The notes under the pieces are model-generated. The model saw only the letters and a program-made list of their open reading frames with translations. It did no database searches and was not told where the DNA came from. This document shows, piece by piece, positions 32,203 through 39,790 of a stretch of 64,000 nt of DNA. Position 1 is the first letter of the stretch; each line of letters begins with the position of its first letter. The stretch comes from Halopenitus persicus. GTDB taxonomy: Archaea; Halobacteriota; Halobacteria; Halobacteriales; Haloferacaceae. The translations under genes and the position numbers were made by a program. The stretch lies in NCBI RefSeq assembly GCF_002355635.1, contig NZ_AP017558.1, positions 2,852,001 through 2,916,000 of the forward strand. The letters are read 5' to 3'.

Positions 32203-32942
32203 AGCGAGCAGAGGGCTACACCCGACTGTCGCAGTCGGGTGCCGAGGACAACATCCCGACGCAGGGCCGTCTCATTACCGACTACTGTCGGGAACACGAC
32301 GAGCTGGAACTTCAGGCTATCCACAACGACGGAGAACACGAGAGTGGATACGATCCCGACAGGGACGCCTATCAGTCGCTGATTGACCGGATTCGGGCTG
32401 GCAACGTGGATGCGGTTGTCGTCAAGTCCCTCTCCCGTCTTGGGCGCGACTTCGACGAGCGAATGGACTTGATGATCACGATGCGTCGGCGTGGCGTCGA
32501 GCTGCACAGCCACCAACGCGACCGGATCGACATCTCCGATCCGTGGGCCGCCGCGAAGGAGGCGATGCTGGCCGCCGCCGACGACGCGAAGAAGCAGGCG
32601 GAGATCGAAGACGCCATCGAGGAGATTGAGCGTCGGATTGACCGTGGCGAGTATCAGGGCCGTCCGTGGACGGGTACGGAGTTCGACGAGGAGAGTCGGT
32701 ACCTCGTGCCCGCGAACGACGACGAGTGGGAGGCCGTGATGGCTGTCGTCGAGGAGTGGGAGAAGACGGGTGGTGAGGCGTCGAAGCGCGGACTCGCCCG
32801 GGAGACGGGACTGTCCCGCGGCACGGTTCGGCGAGTCATCGACCGCATCGACGAGTACTGCGCGCTGGCCGACGGGGCGAGAATCGGTTGGGAGGGCCGC
32901 GTCATCTGGCCGGACGAGGCTCCCGCGACCGCCGACGACTGA
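32199..32942 (+). CDS. Small serine recombinase (resolvase/invertase family)
   Basis: 247 aa from GTG 32199 (GTGA overlap). The catalytic domain has YTRLSQSG with S11, a DAVVVKSLSRLGRD block with conserved Arg residues, and a long helix. The C-terminal half ends in an HTH (GLARETGLSRGTVRRVIDRI). It could resolve multimers, invert a segment, or act at repeats within the element. No obvious crossover site was identified. Confidence 0.85.
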   Translation: MKRAEGYTRLSQSGAEDNIPTQGRLITDYCREHDELELQAIHNDGEHESGYDPDRDAYQSLIDRIRAGNVDAVVVKSLSRLGRDFDERMDLMITMRRRGVELHSHQRDRIDISDPWAAAKEAMLAAADDAKKQAEIEDAIEEIERRIDRGEYQGRPWTGTEFDEESRYLVPANDDEWEAVMAVVEEWEKTGGEASKRGLARETGLSRGTVRRVIDRIDEYCALADGARIGWEGRVIWPDEAPATADD

Positions 32943-32955
32943 TTCGGCGAAGAAC

Positions 32956-33327
32956 TCAGATTCCTTTCCCGGCGAGGTGCTGGGCCATCCACGCCAAGTC
33001 TTCTATCCGTCCCAGATCTGCCTCGTCGAACTCGCCGTAGAGGGTTGAGCGGCTGTTCCTGATCTTCTCGCGGGCAGAGTCGAGTTCCTCGACGAGCCCC
33101 GCTTCATCGACGGGGAGTGCGTGTCGTCGGATGCGAAGTGCGACCGCCTTCGATTCGTCCTCGTTGAGTGTCGTCCTCGAGTGGATCAACTCGGCCAGCT
33201 CGTCAGGGAAATGTGGGAGCATCTCGAGCATCTCCTCGCGCGAATCGGCTTCCGTCGCGACTTGGGCGAATCTGTTGTGCTTTGTCACTACATCTATACC
33301 TACGTCATCTGGTATGAAAAGGGACAT
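32956..33327 (-). CDS. Helical hypothetical protein
   Basis: 123 aa, predominantly alpha-helical and acidic, no Cys motif. Divergent from the RHH-like gene at 33420; the AT-rich 92 bases between hold both promoters. Confidence 0.65.
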   Translation of the reverse strand: MSLFIPDDVGIDVVTKHNRFAQVATEADSREEMLEMLPHFPDELAELIHSRTTLNEDESKAVALRIRRHALPVDEAGLVEELDSAREKIRNSRSTLYGEFDEADLGRIEDLAWMAQHLAGKGI

Positions 33328-33419
33328 CCCACTCTCTCGCCGACCGCCTTCTTCTCGTCAGCATCTGCCGAACCCGCGCTGGGGAGTCGTTTAAACTGTC
33401 AGAACACATACATACATAT

Positions 33420-33620
33420 GTGGAAGAACAGGATCGACACCTGACCCACACGACGATCACGATCGGTACGGAGCAGAAGGAGTGGCTCAACGAAGAGGAC
33501 GTCAACCTATCCGCCCTCGTCCGCGACGTCATCGACGAGGCCCGCCGCCGCGACGACGCGGGGGTGGACATCGACGCCAGCGAGTTCGACTTCGGCGACC
33601 GCGCCGGTGGTTCTGAATGA
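33420..33620 (+). CDS. Small RHH/CopG-like protein
   Basis: 66 aa from GTG 33420. TTITIGTEQKEWLNEEDVN then LSALVRDVIDEARRR has the strand-helix-helix pattern of CopG-type repressors. An ATG two bases earlier is out of frame and stops after eight codons. First gene of a six-gene overlapping operon. Confidence 0.6.
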   Translation: MEEQDRHLTHTTITIGTEQKEWLNEEDVNLSALVRDVIDEARRRDDAGVDIDASEFDFGDRAGGSE

Positions 33621-33928
33621 CGGATCGTGCGGTTGCCGTGATGATCGAGCGGGGTAGCGATCGGCCAGTGTATGACGTGTTGGTGATTGGTGAAAAGGCT
33701 CAGTCGAACCGACAGATCGACAGGTGGCACGACGTGTACGTCGTCCCGGAAAATGAGGTGATGTCGCTCCTCGACGACGAACTTGACGTGGATGTTGACG
33801 GTTGGTGGGACTCGCACGAGTGCGGGGAGTGCGGTCGGTATCTCCCTACAGAGGACGAGCTAGAGGAGCACCTGATCGAGTCTCACAAAATCTACTATCC
33901 GCGCACCAGCGCGGGGGATTCGGCGTGA
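33617..33928 (+). CDS. C2H2-like zinc-finger protein with RTSAGD tail
   Basis: 103 aa; ATG 33617 overlaps the upstream stop (ATGA). A finger CGECGRYLPTEDELEEHLIESH sits near the C-terminus, followed by YYPRTSAGDSA. Function unknown. Confidence 0.65.
   Translation: MTDRAVAVMIERGSDRPVYDVLVIGEKAQSNRQIDRWHDVYVVPENEVMSLLDDELDVDVDGWWDSHECGECGRYLPTEDELEEHLIESHKIYYPRTSAGDSA
33900..33918 (+). repeat. Junction repeat copy 4
   Basis: CGCGCACCAGCGCGGGGGA between 33617 and 33925; GGGGGA replaces GGGTGA and the next gene starts with GTG. Confidence 0.9.
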
Positions 33929-34209
33929 CGCCGTTGGAAGTCGTCGGCGTAGCCGCGATCGCGGTCACCGTGATCATCATCTACACCGTCGGCAGCAACT
34001 ACTACCTGTACTCTGGGCCGGAGTCGCGCGTGCTGTACTGGCTCTCCCAGCCCGGAGTCATATTGCTCTTCGGTGCGGGGATCGTCCTCGCCGTGGTCAC
34101 TGGCCGGGCATCCGTCGGCGAGGCACGCGACTTCGCCGGGGAACTCGTGGACGAATTCACCGCCGACAAGGAGGACTCGCGCACCAGCGCGGGGGATTCC
34201 GATGAGTAG
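33925..34209 (+). CDS. Two-TM small protein with RTSAGD tail
   Basis: 94 aa from GTG 33925 (4 bp overlap). Two membrane segments (VVGVAAIAVTVIIIYTV and GVILLFGAGIVLAVV), a short acidic tail, then DSRTSAGDSDE. Confidence 0.65.
   Translation: MTPLEVVGVAAIAVTVIIIYTVGSNYYLYSGPESRVLYWLSQPGVILLFGAGIVLAVVTGRASVGEARDFAGELVDEFTADKEDSRTSAGDSDE
34178..34196 (+). repeat. Junction repeat copy 5
   Basis: CGCGCACCAGCGCGGGGGA at the junction 33925/34202. Confidence 0.9.
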
Positions 34210-34810
34210 AGAGCAGGCGTGCGAGGAGGCCGTCCGCGATGGCGTCTTCAATTCCGTGGAGGCGTGCCGCGAGGTGGCCGGACAGGCGACCGTAGAGGCT
34301 CTCGGCGGATCGTTCGTGGAAATCCTCACCACACCGGCAACTCCCGTGGTTTTGACTCTACTGTTCCTACCGTTCTTCGGCCTCGTGAAGGTCTACATCG
34401 ACGAGCTGGAGAAAGTTGAGAACGAGGAACAGTCGTCGTCTACTGATTCCGTCCGCCGCGAGTACGTGAGCGGAGAGATCGGCGACGTCGAGTTGGAGCA
34501 GCGTCTGGAGGACGTCGTCGACGTGCCGATGGACGAGGGCCTCGGCGCGACCGTGCAGGACGAGTTGGATGCGCTCGATGACGGTGACGAGGGGGCCGCC
34601 GAGTGCGACTGGTGCGGCCGGACGCTTCGACGCGACGAGCTGGTTGACCACCCGATGATCTCGGGGCTGGTCTGTGACGAGTGCCCGTCGTTCTCCGGCG
34701 AAGAAGAACGCGTGGCGGTCTTCGGCGACCGGATGTACGTCGAGGGTGAGGGCGGGGGTGTCGAGACCTACGAGTTCGACTCGCGCACCAGCGCGGGGGA
34801 TGACTCGTGA
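34202..34810 (+). CDS. TM protein with SHOCT-like motif and zinc ribbon, RTSAGD tail
   Basis: 202 aa from ATG 34202. A TM segment near residues 45-65, a SHOCT-like helix (REYVSGEIGDVELEQRLE), then a zinc ribbon (CDWCGRTL...CDEC) and the tail DSRTSAGDDS. The modular build suggests an adaptor at the membrane. Confidence 0.65.
   Translation: MSREQACEEAVRDGVFNSVEACREVAGQATVEALGGSFVEILTTPATPVVLTLLFLPFFGLVKVYIDELEKVENEEQSSSTDSVRREYVSGEIGDVELEQRLEDVVDVPMDEGLGATVQDELDALDDGDEGAAECDWCGRTLRRDELVDHPMISGLVCDECPSFSGEEERVAVFGDRMYVEGEGGGVETYEFDSRTSAGDDS
34782..34800 (+). repeat. Junction repeat copy 6
   Basis: CGCGCACCAGCGCGGGGGA at the junction 34202/34807. Confidence 0.9.
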
Positions 34811-35100
34811 TCCGACGTATGCTCCGCCGCCTCGACGTTGCTATCGCTGACCGGGTGTTGCCGTGGCGAGGTTCGGATGTCGATCTGTACCCGGTTGGCG
34901 CCCGCGTCGTCAGCAGTAGTGGAGAGGAGTACGAGATCAGGTCACGAGCGTACGACTTCGACGAGGGCAAGGTCTGGTACCTGATGGAAGGCGGGGACGG
35001 AGACTATGAGCGGGCCATCCACGCCTCCGTCGAGACCAAGACCGTGATCATTCCCGGAGAAACCGACTCGCGCACCAGCGCGGGTGATGGCCGTGAGTGA
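34807..35100 (+). CDS. Small hypothetical protein with basic N-terminal helix, RTSAGD tail
   Basis: 97 aa from GTG 34807 (GTGA overlap). Begins with an amphipathic basic helix (IRRMLRRLDVAIADRVLPW) and continues as a beta-rich domain; ends DSRTSAGDGRE. Confidence 0.6.
   Translation: MIRRMLRRLDVAIADRVLPWRGSDVDLYPVGARVVSSSGEEYEIRSRAYDFDEGKVWYLMEGGDGDYERAIHASVETKTVIIPGETDSRTSAGDGRE
35069..35087 (+). repeat. Junction repeat copy 7
   Basis: CGCGCACCAGCGCGGGTGA, followed by TGGCCGTGAGTGA exactly as after copy 1 (28292), so the identical stretch spans the next start codon. Confidence 0.9.
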
Positions 35101-35659
35101 CGAGATGATTGCGGCAGGCGTCGCCGCCGGTGAGGTCTGCAGTCGGTGCGAGGACTGGAACGAACCCGTCCACGAGTACGAGACGTACCAAGACGGCGTT
35201 CGGCTACAACTCTGCGATGACTGCGCCTTCGAGGCGTTCACGGAGGGCTCCATCAAAGCGGGCTTCGCCGATCAATCGGAGTCGAGTCCCAGCCTCTCGC
35301 CTGACGGGCGGAAGCGGCTCACGTGGGAGGACGGGGAGGAGTGGGTAGTCGTGCATCACCACGACGAGTACGAGTACCGCGATGGGGTGCAGTATCACAG
35401 CGTCACCGTCCGTTATTGCGGCACGATGTTGGAGCTGACTGCTGATGGGGCCGCGACGCCGCGCCCGAGTGGGATGAGTGGGACGGGGGCGTTCCCCGTG
35501 CCCCGTAACCGCATCGCGGACACCGTTGACTACATCGTACCCTCGCATGCGGAGTTGGTGGTCATCTATCGCTGCGAGGCCGAGATCCCGGAACTGGATG
35601 AGCTTGCAACCGAGGTAAACCGCGACTCGCGTACCAGCGCGGGTGATGACCGTGAGTGA
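35087..35659 (+). CDS. Zinc-binding hypothetical protein with RTSAGD tail
   Basis: 190 aa from ATG 35087 (GTG 35093 also possible). An N-terminal CSRCEDW...CDDC pair suggests a zinc ribbon; the following domain is beta-rich. Ends RDSRTSAGDDRE. Confidence 0.65.
   Translation: MAVSDEMIAAGVAAGEVCSRCEDWNEPVHEYETYQDGVRLQLCDDCAFEAFTEGSIKAGFADQSESSPSLSPDGRKRLTWEDGEEWVVVHHHDEYEYRDGVQYHSVTVRYCGTMLELTADGAATPRPSGMSGTGAFPVPRNRIADTVDYIVPSHAELVVIYRCEAEIPELDELATEVNRDSRTSAGDDRE
35628..35646 (+). repeat. Junction repeat copy 8
   Basis: CGCGTACCAGCGCGGGTGA; the change is silent (Arg) and gives a G-U closing pair in the predicted hairpin. Confidence 0.9.
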
Positions 35660-35996
35660 GCAGACGCAACTGACCGAGTTCGCCGAAGAGGCGCGCGAGC
35701 AGGATGCTGCCTCGGTGGAGGAGATTCGCGAACGGTACGCCGAGGGCGAGATCGGCGACCGCGAACTCGAGGAGCAACTGGAGCGGGCAGTCGGGGAACC
35801 TGATGTTGACGGCGGAGAGGACGATGAAGGCGACGTTCCGGTGGTGATGTTCGCTCTGGCGTTCGTTATGCTGTTGATGGTGGGTGTTGTGGTGACCTTC
35901 GGAGTTCCTCTCGCACTGGCGACGTTCACCAGCCTGTCATTCCCTGTGAGTTGGGGGTTGTGGATAGGGGCTGTGGTTGCCTTCCTTCTGGATTGA
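35646..35996 (+). CDS. SHOCT-like two-TM protein
   Basis: 116 aa from ATG 35646. A SHOCT-like helix (RERYAEGEIGDRELEEQLE) close to that of the protein at 34202, an acidic linker, then two TM segments. Last gene of the operon and without the RTSAG tail. Confidence 0.65.
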   Translation: MTVSEQTQLTEFAEEAREQDAASVEEIRERYAEGEIGDRELEEQLERAVGEPDVDGGEDDEGDVPVVMFALAFVMLLMVGVVVTFGVPLALATFTSLSFPVSWGLWIGAVVAFLLD

Positions 35997-36019
35997 TTGC
36001 CGGTAGATGGCGTAGGGGG

Positions 36020-36193
36020 CTACTCCTCGCCGTCGATGAGTTCGAGGGCGTGGCGTGCGGATTCTTGAGCGGATTCGATCTCGTCGAGGGCTTCGTCGTC
36101 CACCTCGTCGAGACTTTCTGCTTTCTCGTGGGTCTTGCCCAATCCCGAGCTGGCCATCGCGAGTTTGGACTTGACTTCATCGAGTTCGTCCAT
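36020..36193 (-). CDS. Small helical acidic protein
   Basis: 57 aa from ATG 36193, one or two helices (DELDEVKSKLAMASSG). A TATA-like GGATAAAC lies about 25 bases upstream. Function unknown. Confidence 0.55.
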   Translation of the reverse strand: MDELDEVKSKLAMASSGLGKTHEKAESLDEVDDEALDEIESAQESARHALELIDGEE

Positions 36194-36275
36194 ACTGATA
36201 CTGGCGTGCGTGCTTGGGGATAAACGCCGGCGTGCGTGGCAGCGTTTTTGAGCCAGCGCGTGCGAGACGCGTGTG

Positions 36276-36384
36276 CCGCCGTCAGGTACGGCGGTGGGCT
36301 TAGGTGGAGTTCCCGCCCGCAGCGCGCGGGCGGGCGTCATCCACGTGGTTCTGGAGGAACCCCGTCCGCCGTCGCGTTCGGCGG
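36276..36384. ncRNA. Candidate structured RNA: four consecutive hairpins
   Basis: Four perfect stems follow one another in an uncoded gap: CCGCCGT/ACGGCGG (36276-36294), CCCGCCCGC/GCGGGCGGG (36312-36334), GGTTC/GAACC (36347-36361) and CCGCCG/CGGCGG (36366-36384). Strand unknown. Could be a small RNA, stacked terminators or DNA sites. No family recognised. Confidence 0.4.
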
Positions 36385-36430
36385 GCGGGCTACGCTCCCG
36401 TCTTACTGCCCCTGACTATCCATAACCACG

Positions 36431-36790
36431 GTGACAGAAACGAAGTGCCGCGAGCGCGTACCCACGTGTATGATGGAGGACATCGAGGACGTCGACGTCG
36501 AGACGGAGCCGCTGTCCTTACCCGACCGCGACGAGGAGGCGCTACGCCGCGAGAAACGCGAGGAACTGGCCGACCTCCCTGAAGAGGATCTGCGGGCGGA
36601 ACTCGCCCGTCAAGAAGAGGAGGAGCAGGAGTGGCGTGACAGGTTCGACGTCGACGGCCCGGACGAGTTGGAGGAAACCATCAGCGGGGAGATGGACGCG
36701 GACGAGCGGCGGCGGAGAAGGCGTATCGCGTACTACTGGAAGCAGAACAGGCACGTGCGTGGGATGATCGAGGAGGTACTCGATGGGTGA
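36431..36790 (+). CDS. Helical, highly charged protein
   Basis: 119 aa from GTG 36431, about 25 bases after a GACTATCC TATA-like element. Long charged helices (EEALRREKREELADLPEED and an RRRRRR stretch) suggest a coiled coil or nucleic-acid contact. Overlaps the DUF433-like gene by 8 bp. Confidence 0.6.
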   Translation: MTETKCRERVPTCMMEDIEDVDVETEPLSLPDRDEEALRREKREELADLPEEDLRAELARQEEEEQEWRDRFDVDGPDELEETISGEMDADERRRRRRIAYYWKQNRHVRGMIEEVLDG

Positions 36791-37178
36791 CGCGCACGTG
36801 GAGGTACCCGAGGATGGGGAGCCGCGTATCGCGGGCAGGCGTCTATCCGTACTGAGCGTCGTACTGACGGTTGGCGGTACCGACGTGACCATCGAGGAGT
36901 ACGCCGAGGAGCACGAACTGGACGTGAGCGAGGTGACGGCGGCGTTGGCGTGGGCGGCCACGCGCGAGGAGTGGATGGCCAGTCTGATCGAGGAGCGTGC
37001 GATGGCGATGGAGCAGGCGATGGACGACCGTGACTACCCCGTCACCGTGGACGCGCCGCCGGGGCTTGACGCTGGGGACGTGGCTGACTATCGCAGGCGG
37101 GCGATGGAGGCGCTCTCCACCGTGGTGAGCGACTGGCGGCAATACGGAGACACGCGGTGGGGCGACCGCGAGAAGTAG
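36783..37178 (+). CDS. DUF433-like (antitoxin-type) HTH protein
   Basis: 131 aa from ATG 36783. PRIAGRRLSVLSVVLTVGG then VTIEEYAEEHELDVSEVTAALAWAA follows the DUF433 pattern seen in VapB-like antitoxins. No PIN-domain toxin is adjacent, so antitoxin activity is doubtful. The C-terminal half is helical. Confidence 0.6.
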   Translation: MGDAHVEVPEDGEPRIAGRRLSVLSVVLTVGGTDVTIEEYAEEHELDVSEVTAALAWAATREEWMASLIEERAMAMEQAMDDRDYPVTVDAPPGLDAGDVADYRRRAMEALSTVVSDWRQYGDTRWGDREK

Positions 37179-37292
37179 GAGTCCCGGGCAGCATCGTCCC
37201 GTGCCGCCCCGCGCCCCGAGGTGGCCTCCCTTCCACCCACGTGATTCTCGGGGAGACACGGACTTGAATGCCGGCGAGGTAGGCTGCGAGAA

Positions 37293-37538
37293 TCAGTCGT
37301 CGAACTCGTCGGCGGGTAGGTAGTCGCGCGCGGCCTCGGGTCTGTCATACAGGTGCGGCGCGACGGTCATCAGCACGCCGTGTTCCACGAGACGCTTCAC
37401 ACGGTCACGGACGTGCTGTTCGTTCTTGTCGATCACGCGGGCGATCAGGGTGGTGGTGGCGCGACCGTGCGCGTCGATCTCGTCGAGGATGGCTTCGTCG
37501 GTGGGGCTGAGATGGATGTCGGTTTGGGTTGCCGTCAT
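37293..37538 (-). CDS. Winged-helix DNA-binding protein
   Basis: 81 aa from ATG 37538. DEAILDEIDAHGRATTTLIARVI then QHVRDRVKRLVEHGVL is a winged helix similar to that at 61193. Single gene opposite to its neighbours. Confidence 0.65.
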   Translation of the reverse strand: MTATQTDIHLSPTDEAILDEIDAHGRATTTLIARVIDKNEQHVRDRVKRLVEHGVLMTVAPHLYDRPEAARDYLPADEFDD

Positions 37539-37597
37539 CGTAGGTGATTGTACGGCCTCCCTTGACTTAAACACCTTGTCTGGCAAGCCCTGCTGAA

Positions 37598-37618
37598 CTA
37601 CCCTTGTTGAGCAAGGGG
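37598..37618. promoter_or_regulatory. Inverted repeat CCCTTG/CAAGGG with TATA element
   Basis: CCCTTG-TTGAG-CAAGGG precedes GGGTTTATCAC, a TATA-like element, in the region between the divergent genes at 37538 and 37705. Possible operator. Confidence 0.5.
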
Positions 37619-37704
37619 TTTATCACTCCCCCTTGCCTACTGGGCAGTGAGAAGAACACGACGCGCCCCACGGAGGTGACGAAGCCAACCACAAGTGATC
37701 CAAA

Positions 37705-38133
37705 ATGAGCGAAACCCAACACACCTCGACTGAACCAACTGAGAAGAAAATCGAACGCGACGTCCGACACGCTCGGAGTCGGATGATTGCAACCGTTCAG
37801 ACCCTGCTCGCCGACGAGTACGAGTTCGACATCGTCACCCCCGACGACACTCACCTACACGCGACGATGGAGCGGGCGGTTGCGCCGGGTACGTCCGACA
37901 TCACCGTGCTACGGGCGCAAGAGGTACACGACCGCCGCATCGCCGCGATACTGTGGGCGTGGAAATACTCCGACGACACCGCGCTCCTCAAGGCTGACTT
38001 TGGGGGGAACAGCGAGGTGATGTACGTCACCGCCGACGCTGATCTCATCACCACTGCTCTCGGCCATCTCGTCGTGACGAACGATGAGTGGGGGGTGGAG
38101 TACGATGCAGACGGTGACCTTCCCAACCAGTAA
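37705..38133 (+). CDS. Hypothetical protein
   Basis: 142 aa from ATG 37705. Helical first third, then beta-rich; no Cys motif or TM segment. Separated from the following gene by 91 bases. Not recognised. Confidence 0.65.
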   Translation: MSETQHTSTEPTEKKIERDVRHARSRMIATVQTLLADEYEFDIVTPDDTHLHATMERAVAPGTSDITVLRAQEVHDRRIAAILWAWKYSDDTALLKADFGGNSEVMYVTADADLITTALGHLVVTNDEWGVEYDADGDLPNQ

Positions 38134-38224
38134 CCCGTTTGGAGCGACCGGGGTTCGACTCCTCGGACGGGCTTCGTTGCACGGTGGAGATGACGCCGCC
38201 ACGAAAACCAACACACGATCCACA

Positions 38225-38722
38225 ATGAACGCCGAAATCTCCGCCATCGACTACGATCTGACCGCCCTGACAACTGACCGCGACCGCGCCAACGGCGTGA
38301 AGTACCTCAGCCTCATCGAGGACGAGGCCCGCGTCACCCACATCGCCGACGACTACGACGTGCGCGTCGATGACCTACAGCGCATCGTCTTCGCGCTCGG
38401 TGCGACGCTTGACCACGACATTCTCGACGATGACGACGTGATCTACACTGACGGCGGCTACTCGGTCATCGTGGCCGTCGAGCACCGTCACCTCGTCGAG
38501 GAGACCATCAGCCGCGAGATCAGCGACGAGGACGCGCTGGACGCGGAGCGCGAGATGGCCGAGCAGTACGACGTTGACCCCGATTCCGTGGAGGACGAGA
38601 AGGCCATCGCGCACTACCGTGACCAGCTCGCGCTGGCCGTACTCAAGGCGATGCGGGCCGCCGACGGGAGCGGTCACACGTACCCCGCCGGCTACCCGCT
38701 CGTCGTCCTCGCCGAGGAGTAG
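38225..38722 (+). CDS. Helical hypothetical protein with HTH-like segment
   Basis: 165 aa from ATG 38225; the frame is open upstream to 38084 but the residues there are unlike coding sequence. IADDYDVRVDDLQRIVFALG resembles an HTH. The C-terminus is helical. Role unknown. Confidence 0.6.
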   Translation: MNAEISAIDYDLTALTTDRDRANGVKYLSLIEDEARVTHIADDYDVRVDDLQRIVFALGATLDHDILDDDDVIYTDGGYSVIVAVEHRHLVEETISREISDEDALDAEREMAEQYDVDPDSVEDEKAIAHYRDQLALAVLKAMRAADGSGHTYPAGYPLVVLAEE

Positions 38723-38863
38723 AGCGAGCGCCCTCGAACCAGCCGTCCGCGTGAACGTCCTGACTCGCATCGTAGCGGGACGCGGGCCTCGACGACGCAG
38801 GATGCACGGAGGTGATTCAGACGCGACAGACTGCAAGACAGCCACCACGAGAACACGAGAACG

Positions 38864-39790
38864 ATGAACGACAACGAGAACGACTTCGAGAACGAGCACA
38901 GTATCCGAGCAATCTGGACGGACGGCGAGGGCCGCGTCGAAGACCACCGCATCCGTCCGCAAGAGGTGAGCGAGGACAAGTTGGAGATGAGCCTGCTGAT
39001 GCGACTTGGCGGGCCGCGAGGACGGTTCTACCTGCACGCCGAGGTGACGTTCGCCGACGATGAAGACGAGGGAGGCCACCACATCGAGATCCGGCGTCGT
39101 GCCGGTGACGTGGTTGACGAGTTCACTATTGGGTGGACGACCGCTGACCCCGACGACGCGACGGGCGCGACGCAGGCCATCTACGAGACCTACCTTCACG
39201 CCGCCGACGACTGGTACGCCTTCGCTGTCGGCGCCGAACAGGCCGAAGACGAGACCGAGGGTGAACCGATCTGTACGACGTTCACTCCCGCGACGGACGC
39301 AGGCGACTTCGGCTACATCTGCCCGTCCTGCGAGAAGACGAATCCGCTCAAGGGAGACCCGCTAGAGTTCGCGGACGTTCCCTTCGACTGTACCGGATGT
39401 GGGCACGTCGCGTTCCTCGACGGTGAGGCCCTCACCGCGTTCGCCGCAGAGCTGGCCGAGATGGAGGACGGCACTCCGGCGGAGATGCAGGCCGCGTGCC
39501 GCATCCACGAGGCGCTCCACGACGACGTGGAAGCGGACACCGCCGTCGAACAGTCCGTGCAGGACGTTGAGGACGAAGTGGACGTACCGGCGGATATGCT
39601 GGTGACGACGCGCGCCCACGAGGACATCTGGATGCTCTCGTGGGGAGAGATGGATGTCGAGGTGACCGTCGCCGAGGACGGGGCCTTGTGGCAGATTGAG
39701 GTCACGGAGCGCGGCGAAGTCGTGGCGAAGGCGACGCACAACGACGAGGAGTTCCCGACCGCCGAGGAGGCGGGTGGTCAGAATGAGTGA
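38864..39790 (+). CDS. Hypothetical protein with central zinc ribbon
   Basis: 308 aa from ATG 38864. A zinc ribbon (CPSCEKTNPL...CTGCGHV) lies at about residues 152-184 between a beta-rich N-domain and a helical then beta-rich C-domain. Overlaps the HhH gene by 8 bp with GGTGGTCAGAATGA at the junction, a stretch repeated at 44950. Confidence 0.65.
   Translation: MNDNENDFENEHSIRAIWTDGEGRVEDHRIRPQEVSEDKLEMSLLMRLGGPRGRFYLHAEVTFADDEDEGGHHIEIRRRAGDVVDEFTIGWTTADPDDATGATQAIYETYLHAADDWYAFAVGAEQAEDETEGEPICTTFTPATDAGDFGYICPSCEKTNPLKGDPLEFADVPFDCTGCGHVAFLDGEALTAFAAELAEMEDGTPAEMQAACRIHEALHDDVEADTAVEQSVQDVEDEVDVPADMLVTTRAHEDIWMLSWGEMDVEVTVAEDGALWQIEVTERGEVVAKATHNDEEFPTAEEAGGQNE

Noticed and set aside
36783-37178. 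Complete toxin-antitoxin pair with the DUF433-like protein
   Set aside because: The overlapping upstream gene is a charged helical protein without PIN or RelE features, so no toxin can be named.
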